NCBI GenBank assembly: GCA_903845195.1
Contig: CAIMWO010000043.1
Location: forward strand, 1-53,681
Length of the DNA stretch: 53,681 nt
Source of the DNA: an uncultured Phycisphaerales bacterium
GTDB taxonomy: Bacteria; Planctomycetota; Phycisphaerae; WQYP01
Reading direction: 5' to 3'
Position 1 is the first letter of the stretch. Each line of letters begins with the position of its first letter. Shown here one piece after another: positions 41,838-50,831 of the stretch. The position numbers and the translations under genes are program-made. A model generated the notes under the pieces. That model saw only the letters and a list, made by a program, of their open reading frames with translations, searched no databases and had not been told where the DNA came from.

Positions 41838-42320
41838 TCAGACAACCGCCTTGACGATCACCTTCAAGCCGGCGACGCGGAGGACTTCGACGGGGGTGTT
41901 GGGGGGGATTACTTCGGATTCGCTCATGCAGTCGATGCGGCGGCCTTCGAGCTCGACGCTGCCGGCGGGGCGGAGGGTGGTCATGGTGATGCCGCGTTTG
42001 CCGACGAGGGTGGCGAGTTTCTGGACTTCGGAATCGAAGGGGTTGGTGACCTGGTGGTCGGGGCCATTGAGGAGGACGCGTTTGCCGACGGGGGTTTGCG
42101 GGTAGAGCTTGATGGCCCAGTAGAAGACGATGGGGGCAATGATGACCAGGAGAATGGCGGAGAGGATGCCGAGGATGGGGCTGGCGCGGTAGGAGAGCAC
42201 GACGCCGCCGATGGCGCAGAGGATGGCGACGACGCCGAGGACGCCGTGGGATGGAACGAAGAGCTCGGCCGCGAGGAAGGCCAGGGCCACGGTGAACAGG
42301 ATGACTGCCGCGATGATCAC
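41838..42320 (-). CDS. Short NfeD-family membrane protein
   Basis: A 160-residue NfeD protein of the short type: two to three transmembrane helices (about 2-20, 25-45, 50-75) and a C-terminal OB fold (about 95-158) with LVGKRGITMTTLRPAGSVEL, CMSESEVIPPNTPVEVLRV. The protease domain is absent. Such proteins act with band-7/stomatin-like partners in membrane quality control. Its start overlaps the stop of the longer NfeD gene as ATGA, so the two are co-translated. No stomatin gene is visible nearby. Confidence 0.87.
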   Translation of the reverse strand: MIIAAVILFTVALAFLAAELFVPSHGVLGVVAILCAIGGVVLSYRASPILGILSAILLVIIAPIVFYWAIKLYPQTPVGKRVLLNGPDHQVTNPFDSEVQKLATLVGKRGITMTTLRPAGSVELEGRRIDCMSESEVIPPNTPVEVLRVAGLKVIVKAVV

Positions 42321-44020
42321 GGGTTTGTTTCTCCTCTGTTTGCCGCATCGGTGGAGGAATCGGGGCGGGGATCTTTGTGGGGTTTGACGACGATGCGGTT
42401 GCCGAAGATTTCGAGCACTTCGATTTCGTCGCCTTTTTCGATGAACTGTCCGAAGGAGACAACATCAATGAGGTGATCGCCGAAGCGTCCCTTCCCTGCC
42501 GGCCGCAGATCGGTGCCGGCGATGCCCAGTGCGCCAACGAAGACGGCATCGGCGGCGGGGCGGTCGGCGGCATCACGGATGGATTCATCAAACGTTATCG
42601 AGCCGCCGGTGGCGGGGGCAAGTTGCAGGCGGCGGAAACCGGGCGTCATATAGAGGTATTTGCTGAGCACGTAGAAGACGGCGAGGGAGGCCACGCAGGC
42701 GGTGGTGACTACGGAGAGGCCCCAGATGAGAGCGTCCCACGTGCCTTGCATGTGCGGGATGATTCCGCCGCCGGGCTCCGCGGGGACAAAGCTGGCGATG
42801 ATGCCGACCAGCATGAGGATGAAACCGGGAATGGCGAGCAGGCCGATGCCGCCGAACGCCACGAGGTCGAGGACGATGATGGAAAGTCCCAGGACGATCA
42901 CGGCGATTTCCCAGATTTGTGCGAAGCCGGTGAGGAACGGCGCCCCGACCAGCAGAATGAGGCAGATCACCGCGCCGATGCCTGGCAGCGAGATGCCCGG
43001 ATGGGAAAATTCGATATAACCCAGGACGAGCATCATCAGGATGAGGAACCCACGGACCGGCCATTGCGTCAGCCAGACGGTGGCGATTTCGGCCCAATTG
43101 AAATCGAGAGGCACCAATTCGCCGGTGATGTTCAGCGCCGCCTTCAGTTCCGCTTCATTCTCGATGGTGGCCTTCGAGAAGCCCATTTTGAGGGCAAGCT
43201 TGTCATTGACGGTCAGCAACTGATGCGGCCCGTTGACGGTTTCGACGAAATGCCACGGGTGTTCCTTGTTGCCGCCGGGGGCGGCCTCTTCCTTGGCGAG
43301 CAGTTGGTCTTTTTCGGCATTGCCGACGAATTTCGTTTCGCCCGTGATGCTGTTGTGCATCTCGTGGATTTCGATTCCGGGCTCGACAATCGCCTTGATG
43401 AGTTCCTTATCGAAATGATTGCGCTCGGCGGAATCGACGAAATCGGCAATGATCGGCGAGGCCATTTTGTCGCGTTCGGCACCGCTCAGCGGCACGATTT
43501 CATCACTGAAAAGGCCGCGGCGAACCGCGATGGGCGCACAATCGCCAAGCGTCGCTTCGCGGTTCATCACCACCTGCTGGCAGGCCAGGCTGATCATCGA
43601 TCCGGCGGAGTAGGCCTTGTCATTGACCCACGCGACGGTAGCAATTTTTTCGTCCGGCAGATGCTTGATGAGTTTGCTGATCTCCAGTGCACTGGTCACG
43701 GCGCCGCCCCAGGAGTCGATGTCGAAAACGATCAGCGTGCAACCGGCCTTGCGGGCAATGTCGATGCGGCGTTGCAGACTCTTGAGCATCATGTCATCGA
43801 CTTCGCTGTGCAGGCGGATGATCGCGGCTTTCTGGTGGGGAGGCTGAAGCGCCTTGCCAGCCTGCAGGGCGTCGAGCGGCGCGGCGTCCGGCGCGGGGGC
43901 AGCGGGAGCGGCCGGGGGGGTGGGGGGGGCGGCAAGGGTGATGGAGGCTTGTGCGATGATCCCGCAGAGGAGCATCAGCACGGCGGCCAGCAAACGAACG
44001 GTGGTCCAGTTGTTTCTCAT
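42317..44020 (-). CDS. Long NfeD protein: ClpP-class serine peptidase with membrane helices and OB fold
   Basis: A 567-residue protein. An N-terminal signal/anchor (about 10-30) leads to a ClpP-like serine protease domain with LIVFDIDSWGGAVTSALE, the Ser in KAYSAGSMISLA and the Lys in AERDKMASP. Four membrane helices (about 320-450) and a C-terminal OB fold (about 475-560, ITFDESIRDAAD to RIVVKP) follow. NfeD proteases cleave membrane proteins such as stomatins. The start at 44020 is uncertain, as other in-frame Mets lie 12 and 36 bases upstream and no clear ribosome-binding site is visible. It overlaps the short NfeD gene by 4 bases. Confidence 0.88.
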   Translation of the reverse strand: MRNNWTTVRLLAAVLMLLCGIIAQASITLAAPPTPPAAPAAPAPDAAPLDALQAGKALQPPHQKAAIIRLHSEVDDMMLKSLQRRIDIARKAGCTLIVFDIDSWGGAVTSALEISKLIKHLPDEKIATVAWVNDKAYSAGSMISLACQQVVMNREATLGDCAPIAVRRGLFSDEIVPLSGAERDKMASPIIADFVDSAERNHFDKELIKAIVEPGIEIHEMHNSITGETKFVGNAEKDQLLAKEEAAPGGNKEHPWHFVETVNGPHQLLTVNDKLALKMGFSKATIENEAELKAALNITGELVPLDFNWAEIATVWLTQWPVRGFLILMMLVLGYIEFSHPGISLPGIGAVICLILLVGAPFLTGFAQIWEIAVIVLGLSIIVLDLVAFGGIGLLAIPGFILMLVGIIASFVPAEPGGGIIPHMQGTWDALIWGLSVVTTACVASLAVFYVLSKYLYMTPGFRRLQLAPATGGSITFDESIRDAADRPAADAVFVGALGIAGTDLRPAGKGRFGDHLIDVVSFGQFIEKGDEIEVLEIFGNRIVVKPHKDPRPDSSTDAANRGETNP

Positions 44021-44062
44021 GACGGATATCATAACGCCAATTTCCGAATTCAACATGAGGCG

Positions 44063-44127
44063 GTTTCATAACTCCGAGAAGCTGCGGATAATAACTGGTT
44101 TTCGATGCGAAACCCAGGTTATGAAAC
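44063..44127. promoter_or_regulatory. Nested inverted repeat in the nfeD-lysA intergenic region
   Basis: GTTTCATAAC (44063-44072) and GTTATGAAAC (44118-44127) are perfect inverted copies. A smaller imperfect palindrome (GGTTTTCGATGCGAAACC) lies between them. Located between divergent genes, it could be an operator pair or a looped site; no protein is assigned. Confidence 0.4.
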
Positions 44128-44210
44128 AGTTTGATGTTCTCGGCAAATCGCGGCGGAAACGTTGCTGGTGTACAATATCCAACCTTTGACGAATCGAGGA
44201 AAGAGCCCCT

Positions 44211-45512
44211 ATGGACCATTTTGTTTACAAGAATGGCGAGTTGTTTGCGGAAGATGTGCCGGTGGCGAAGATTGCCGCCGAGGTGGGAACGCCCACGTAC
44301 ATCTATTCCAAGGCGACGCTGCTGGGACACTATCAGCGGATCGCGCAGGCATTTCTGCCGCTGAAACCGATTATCTGCTATTCGATCAAGTCGTGCGGGA
44401 ACGTGAACCTGGTGCGCGAGTTGGTCAATGCGGGATCGGGCATGGATGTGACTTCGGGCGGGGAGTTGTTCCGTGCGCTGACGGCGGGATGCGATCCGAA
44501 GAAGATTGTGTTTGCCGGCGTCGGCAAGACGGACAAAGAAATCAACGAAGCACTGTCCGCGGACGGGGGCAGCGGCATCGGCTGGTTCAATATTGAGTCC
44601 GAGGAAGAGTTCTGGAATCTGGACCGTCTTGCGGGACTCAAGGGCGTTGCGGCACGCGGGGCGCTGCGGGTGAATCCGGATGTCGAAAACAAGGGCGGCA
44701 CGCACGCCAAGACGTTTACCGGCAAGAAGGAAACGAAATTCGGCGTGGATATCGACCGAGCCGCGGCGTTCTTCCGCCTGGCCGCCAAGGCGAAGCATGC
44801 GCGGTTGAATGCGATTCATCTGCACATCGGCAGCCCGATCAAAGTGACGCAGCCGTACACGGATGCCATCACCAAGGCGCTGGCCCTGATCGATGAACTG
44901 GCGCGCGATGGCATTGTGATTGACACGCTGGACATCGGCGGCGGTTTCGCGGCGTTCTATGAAGGCAATGAAGCCCCGGCGGCGTCGGTCTATGCTGATG
45001 CGATTGTGCCGCTGCTCAAGGATCGCGCTGGCAAAGGTCTGCAGATCATTCTGGAGCCGGGGCGCTCGATCTCGTGCAACGCAGGGATTCTGCTGGCGCA
45101 AGTTCAGTACACGAAACAGGGCGGGACGAAAAAGTTCGTCATCATCGATGCGGCGATGAACGATCTGATTCGGCCGACGCTGTATGAGAGTTACCATTTC
45201 ATCTGGCCGGCCAAACCTGGTGCGGCAATGGTTCCGGCGAGCCGCCTCAGCACGTTGCGCGTATCGGGTGATGAAAAGGTCGATGTGGTTGGACCGATCT
45301 GCGAATCCGGCGATTATCTGGCCAAGGATCGGTACCTGCCCGTGCTGACGCGCGGCGATCTGGTGGCCGTCTTCTCGGCCGGCGCCTACGGCATGGCCAT
45401 GAGTTCCAACTACAACGCTCGTCCTCGGGCTGCCGAAGTGCTCGTGGACGGTTCAGGCTATCGCATCATCCGGAGACGCGAGACTTACGAAGATCTCATT
45501 CACGGCGAGTGA
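44211..45512 (+). CDS. lysA: Diaminopimelate decarboxylase
   Basis: LysA converts meso-diaminopimelate to lysine. The 433-residue PLP enzyme has the alanine-racemase fold. PLP-Lys is in CYSIKSCGNVNLVREL, the glycine loop in DIGGGFAAFY, EPGRSISCNAGILL, and GPICESGDYLAK with the catalytic Cys. GAGGAAAG lies about 8 bases before the ATG. It converges on a small membrane protein gene. It has no visible operon partners in lysine synthesis. A -10-like TACAAT lies about 35 bases upstream without a clear -35. Complete and confident. Confidence 0.95.
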   Translation: MDHFVYKNGELFAEDVPVAKIAAEVGTPTYIYSKATLLGHYQRIAQAFLPLKPIICYSIKSCGNVNLVRELVNAGSGMDVTSGGELFRALTAGCDPKKIVFAGVGKTDKEINEALSADGGSGIGWFNIESEEEFWNLDRLAGLKGVAARGALRVNPDVENKGGTHAKTFTGKKETKFGVDIDRAAAFFRLAAKAKHARLNAIHLHIGSPIKVTQPYTDAITKALALIDELARDGIVIDTLDIGGGFAAFYEGNEAPAASVYADAIVPLLKDRAGKGLQIILEPGRSISCNAGILLAQVQYTKQGGTKKFVIIDAAMNDLIRPTLYESYHFIWPAKPGAAMVPASRLSTLRVSGDEKVDVVGPICESGDYLAKDRYLPVLTRGDLVAVFSAGAYGMAMSSNYNARPRAAEVLVDGSGYRIIRRRETYEDLIHGE

Positions 45513-45518
45513 ACGTTT

Positions 45519-45534
45519 CTACTTCTCTACTTCT
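45519..45534. repeat. Octamer-word repeat (CTACTTCT) at the 3' ends of lysA and the next gene
   Basis: Two exact tandem copies. The second copy supplies the TAG stop codon of the small membrane protein on the minus strand. Confidence 0.55.
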
Positions 45535-45835
45535 TAAGCCCGGGAATGAGGGATTCAATCATCGGCCAGGCGTAGTAGACGGCGCCGGCGATCGCGACGA
45601 CGACGAGCAGGAAGATCAGGATTTTAGTCGCGCGTCCGCCGGACGAACGGCCTGACCCCTCCGCCTTGACCTGTCCCACGCCATAGGTTCCACCGCCCTG
45701 CAGGATCTCTACCCGTACCACCTCAATGCCCTGCCTGATGGCATCGCGTTCTGCGGCGGCCTTGCTTTCCGCCTCCACCTCCAGAGTTACGCGTGCCGCA
45801 TTGTCCTTCCGATGGCCGATGATTCGAATTTTCAT
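45527..45835 (-). CDS. Small single-pass membrane protein of unknown function
   Basis: A 102-residue protein with an N-terminal soluble region (VTLEVEAESKAAAERDAIRQ, similar in shape to the alpha-beta repeats that open GspF-type proteins), a Gly/Ser-rich linker (GSGRSSGGRATK) and one C-terminal transmembrane helix (about 73-92, ILIFLLVVVAIAGAVYYAW). GGAGG sits before the ATG. Convergent with lysA; the stop codon comes from an octamer repeat. No function recognised. Confidence 0.65.
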   Translation of the reverse strand: MKIRIIGHRKDNAARVTLEVEAESKAAAERDAIRQGIEVVRVEILQGGGTYGVGQVKAEGSGRSSGGRATKILIFLLVVVAIAGAVYYAWPMIESLIPGLKK

Positions 45836-46072
45836 GATTCCTCCACTTCTTCGGCCCGCGACCTAACCCGTATCGCCGGCACGACCCGGATTCTAAGCGG
45901 ACAGGCCGGTACGCTCACGAGAAAAGTTTCGATTGTCTAAAGTCCTTTCAATGCCGGCATTTCGCCCCATTCGGGGGTTTGGCGATTCCTCTTGCCGAGA
46001 TCTGGCCTTGAGGCTTCTGCCATGGTCGCGCAAGACTGATGAAACCGGCTGCCGCGGGCCGATAATCCCCAC

Positions 46073-47680
46073 ATGACCTTTCTTTCGACCAGCAAGCCGC
46101 GGCACTCCTATCACCGCAAGATTGTGGACCTTCAATCACTCTGCAATCATCGGGAAATCGCCCGCCGCTCTGGAAAGACTGTCGTGCATTGCCACGGATG
46201 TTTCGATATCGTTCATCCCGGCCACGTGCGCTACCTTCAGTTTGCCCGCCAGCAGGGGGATATCCTCGTGGTCTCGCTGACGGGCGATCCGCACGTCGGC
46301 AAGGGCGAGGGCCGTCCTTACGTGCCCCAGGAACTGCGTGCGGAAAATCTCGCGGCACTCGAATTCGTCGATTACGTCTACATCAACCCGACGCCGACGG
46401 CGGTCGATCTGCTCGGCACACTCAAGCCCGACATTTACATCAAGGGCCGCGAGTACGAACACAACGTCCATCCCGGATTCATCAAGGAAAAGAACACGGT
46501 TGAGTCCTATGGCGGCCGTGTGATTTTCTCCTCCGGCGACGTTATATACTCCTCCTCGCACATCATCGAGAATTACGCCTCACGGCTCGATCTCGAACAG
46601 GAAAAACTCGACCTCTTCTGCAAGCGCTATGGCGTGGCCCGGGCAGCGTTGCTGGAAATCATGGACAACATCGTCGATCGGCCGTTTGTTATCGTCGGCG
46701 ACCTGGTGCTCGATCGCTATCAATATTGTGATGCCACCGATCTGGCCGGCGATGGCCCCATGATGTCCCTAGTTCCGCTGGAACATCGCGATTACCTGGG
46801 CGGGGCTGCTATGATCGCCCGCCACCTGGCCGGCCTCGGCGCCGAACCCACGCTCATCACATCCCTTGGCACCGATGATGCATCCGATCACGCGATCGAC
46901 GATCTCGAAGCTTCGGGTGTCCACGTTCTCGGCATCCGCAATCGTAAGAAGATCGCGATGAAGACGCGTTACGTGGTCGATACGCAAAAGCTCTTCGTCA
47001 TCGATGAATGCCCCTCAACGCCCACCGACTCGACCAACGGCAAGTACGTCGTCGATCAGGTGCGGAAACTGGCTGATCCCAATGCTTCGCTCATCATGTA
47101 TGACGCCGGGCTGGGCCTGCTGACGGAAGCCGTCTCGACCGATCTGCTGATCACTGCCCACGGCGGCACCGGCGGCGGGGCGGAAACAAGCTACGGGAAA
47201 CTCATCGGCGGCACTGCGGGCTCCCGCGGCCGCCTGATGCGCATGCTCGACAGCGATCTACTCGTCACTACCGAACGCGGCCTGCGCGTCGCCATGCGCG
47301 ATCACGAGCAGGGCGTTACATCCCTGGCGTATCGATTGCTGAACGACACCCGCGGCAAGGCGATTCTTATGCCGCTGGGCCGCAAGGGTCTGCTGGCGTT
47401 CGATGCCCGTGAGACGGTTGCCGCGGGCGAAGCTTGGGAAGGGAAATTGCGTTCGGAATACCTAGCCAGCCCGATCAACGGCGTTGTCGATCGCCTGGGG
47501 ACGGATGAAGCGCTGATCGCGGTGGCGGCGGGCATGATGGGCGGCGGGGCGAATCTGCATCAGGCAGCATATGTGGCCCTGGCGGCGTCAATCCTCGAAG
47601 CACGCCAACTCGGGCATCTGCCACTCGATGGCCACGAATTGCGTACCCTCCTTGACGGCCGGCCTGAATTGGCGGATTAG
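46073..47680 (+). CDS. Nucleotidyltransferase-PfkB kinase fusion (HldE-like with reversed domain order)
   Basis: A 535-residue bifunctional protein. Residues about 35-160 are a cytidylyltransferase-fold domain: HGCFDIVHPGHVRYLQ (G-x-F-D-x-x-H-x-G-H) and later YIKGREYE. Residues about 200-535 are a ribokinase/PfkB-type domain (FVIVGDLVLDRYQYCDATDL, GGAAMIARHLAGLG). This recalls HldE (heptose-7-phosphate kinase/heptose-1-phosphate adenylyltransferase), but E. coli HldE has the kinase first. The PfkB signature near the C-terminus is reduced to VDRLGTDEALI instead of DTTGAGDSF-type, so the anion hole is altered. Heptose chemistry is a hypothesis; ADP-heptose is normally for lipopolysaccharide. 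Confidence 0.78.
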   Translation: MTFLSTSKPRHSYHRKIVDLQSLCNHREIARRSGKTVVHCHGCFDIVHPGHVRYLQFARQQGDILVVSLTGDPHVGKGEGRPYVPQELRAENLAALEFVDYVYINPTPTAVDLLGTLKPDIYIKGREYEHNVHPGFIKEKNTVESYGGRVIFSSGDVIYSSSHIIENYASRLDLEQEKLDLFCKRYGVARAALLEIMDNIVDRPFVIVGDLVLDRYQYCDATDLAGDGPMMSLVPLEHRDYLGGAAMIARHLAGLGAEPTLITSLGTDDASDHAIDDLEASGVHVLGIRNRKKIAMKTRYVVDTQKLFVIDECPSTPTDSTNGKYVVDQVRKLADPNASLIMYDAGLGLLTEAVSTDLLITAHGGTGGGAETSYGKLIGGTAGSRGRLMRMLDSDLLVTTERGLRVAMRDHEQGVTSLAYRLLNDTRGKAILMPLGRKGLLAFDARETVAAGEAWEGKLRSEYLASPINGVVDRLGTDEALIAVAAGMMGGGANLHQAAYVALAASILEARQLGHLPLDGHELRTLLDGRPELAD

Positions 47681-47953
47681 GCTCTTATCCCACCTGAACC
47701 TCCCCATGTCATCCGACTGATCGTGTTCCTCTAATCAGCCGGGTTCCGTCAATTCGGATGCGAACCTAGCGCGGAGTTCCTGCCACCTCGGCAGAACCAC
47801 AACCACGAAAAACCGCCTTTGGCAGATGCGAACGCTGTTGTCTCTCCGTATCTTGAGTTACGCTAAGTTATTATAAACAAATAGTTTAGGGATACAATCG
47901 TCAATTCCTCCGCTCCCGGGTACAACCTTTGCATAATCCCCACCGGTGCCATT

Positions 47954-48523
47954 ATGGGAGGCGACTCCAGACTCAACCTTTTGCTGACTCACGAAGCGGC
48001 CAAGCCCTTCGAGACCCAGCCTTGGTACGAGACCTTGTCGCACCTTCTGGCCCCGTTGGGCGTGCGGACGTTTGAAGCCACCAGCGGCCCACAGGCGGTC
48101 GATGTCATCGAGCGAAACCCCATTCATCTGGCGGTCGTCGACTCGCGGCTCCCGGCCATCAGCGGGCTCAATGTCCTGCAGTTGATTCAGAAGTTGCGGG
48201 CTCAGGCGCCCGCGGATCTGAACAAGCCGCAGCAGACGCCTCCAGCAAGCGCCTCCTTCCGCTTTGAGATGCGGGTGGAAGAACACGATGCGGCGCGCAA
48301 GACGCAACGCCGCATCGAGGTGAAGTTCGATAGTCAACCGGCGGCCAGTGTGTCGCCCGCAGTGATACTCATCACCCCGCCGCAGCGGGATGACCAGTTA
48401 CTTCAGGAGGCGTTGAAATTCAATGCCTTCTCGGTTCTCAGTGAACCGGTGGATGTGAATCTGATGCTCGAGATCATGGCCCGGGCATTGCGACGCTTCC
48501 ACCAGAACCAATGGCCCGTGTAG
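47954..48523 (+). CDS. Atypical receiver-domain protein with internal insertion
   Basis: A 189-residue CheY-like receiver split by an insert. Strands 1-3 lead to HLAVVDSRLPAISGLNVLQL with Asp63 as phospho-acceptor candidate. An insertion of about 50 residues (about 83-133) follows, then the fourth strand (VSPAVILITPP) and the fifth with VLSEPVDVNLM. The acidic pair after strand 1 is lost (LTHE) and the conserved Lys before Pro is replaced by Glu (SEPV). This may be a constitutive or pseudo-receiver. No output domain or kinase. No strong ribosome-binding site precedes the ATG. It lies upstream of groES. Confidence 0.68.
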   Translation: MGGDSRLNLLLTHEAAKPFETQPWYETLSHLLAPLGVRTFEATSGPQAVDVIERNPIHLAVVDSRLPAISGLNVLQLIQKLRAQAPADLNKPQQTPPASASFRFEMRVEEHDAARKTQRRIEVKFDSQPAASVSPAVILITPPQRDDQLLQEALKFNAFSVLSEPVDVNLMLEIMARALRRFHQNQWPV

Positions 48524-48526
48524 ACG

Positions 48527-48617
48527 GAGAAACAAGAATTAAGAAGCAAGAATCGAGAAGAGTCGACAAGCGGTTGCTTTCACTTCTTACTTCTGGCTTC
48601 TTGATTCTTGATTCTTA
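48527..48617. repeat. Heptamer-word inverted pair upstream of groES
   Basis: Left arm heptads GAGAAAC, AAGAATT, AAGAAGC, AAGAATC, GAGAAGA (48527-48561). Right arm heptads CTTCTTA, CTTCTGG, CTTCTTG, ATTCTTG, ATTCTTA (48583-48617). The arms are inverted-complementary at about 25 of 31 positions around a 21-base spacer. It occupies most of the gap before groES. Confidence 0.8.
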
Positions 48618-48638
48618 AGGAACGAAGGAGTGAACCAC

Positions 48639-48932
48639 ATGGCCGCAAAAGTTCGTCCGTTGGGTGACAAGATTCTGCTCAAGCGCGTTGAAGCCGAATC
48701 GAAGACCAAGTCCGGTATCGTCCTGCCCGAAGCCGCCAAGGAAAAGCCGAAGCGCGGCACAGTCCTGGCCGTTGGCGATGGCAAACTTCTGGATTCCGGC
48801 GAACGCGCCAAGTTCCAGGTGAAGAAAGGCGACGAGATCATCTTCGCTTCCTACGCCGGCACCGAAATCAAAGTCGACAACGAAGAACTGCTCATCCTTA
48901 GCGAAGACGAAGTGCTCGCAGTCATTGAGTGA
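48639..48932 (+). CDS. groES: Co-chaperonin GroES
   Basis: A 97-residue GroES that caps the GroEL ring. Visible: VRPLGDKILLKRVEAE, the mobile loop around ESKTKSGIVLPEAAKEKPKR with the IVL tripeptide, GTVLAVGDGK and EILFASYAG-like segment EIIFASYAGTEIKVDNEELL. ATG at 48639 has AAGGAG 8 bases upstream. groEL follows after 146 bases, the standard operon order. No CIRCE (TTAGCACTC-N9-GAGTGCTAA) is visible before it; instead a heptamer inverted pair fills the leader. Complete. Confidence 0.96.
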   Translation: MAAKVRPLGDKILLKRVEAESKTKSGIVLPEAAKEKPKRGTVLAVGDGKLLDSGERAKFQVKKGDEIIFASYAGTEIKVDNEELLILSEDEVLAVIE

Positions 48933-49022
48933 ATAGAAAATGAAAAATAGAGAATAGAAAGAAGAGAGCGACGGTTCGCCCGTTTTTCCATTTTCAATTT
49001 TCAAATTGCTATTTTCTATTTC
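48931..49022. repeat. Heptamer-word inverted pair between groES and groEL
   Basis: Left heptads GAATAGA, AAATGAA, AAATAGA, GAATAGA, AAGAAGA (48931-48965), starting inside the groES stop region. Right heptads ATTTTCA, ATTTTCA, AATTGCT, ATTTTCT, then ATTTCC (48990-49022). Left is purine-rich, right pyrimidine-rich. ATTTTCA is the same word as at 21864. Confidence 0.8.
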
Positions 49023-49039
49023 CAGCAGAACCTGTTTGA

Positions 49040-50701
<1,662 letters not shown>

Positions 50702-50727
50702 TCGAGCAGACGATATTCAGCAATGAA

Positions 50728-50768
50728 AACGAAGGCTCGGGCCAATAGGTCCGAGCCTTCGTTGTTTT
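50728..50768 (+). terminator. Rho-independent terminator of groESL
   Basis: A 13-bp perfect stem (AACGAAGGCTCGG, 50728-50740; CCGAGCCTTCGTT, 50751-50763), 10-base loop, then GTTTTT. The reverse strand also has a short T-run, so it may serve the convergent DUF502 gene. Confidence 0.88.
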
Positions 50769-50831
50769 TGGGGCATTGAATGGTAATAGGGGCTTGGCTT
50801 AGCAACAGAATCTAAAGTGAAACGACATCTC

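Noticed and set aside
42377..44071. Plus-strand frame of 564 codons
   Set aside because: Shadow of the long NfeD gene; low-complexity translation.
48524..48638. CIRCE element before groES
   Set aside because: No TTAGCACTC-N9-GAGTGCTAA match could be found.
48527..49022. CRISPR-like array at groE
   Set aside because: Words are 7 bases long with no unique spacers and the arms face each other.
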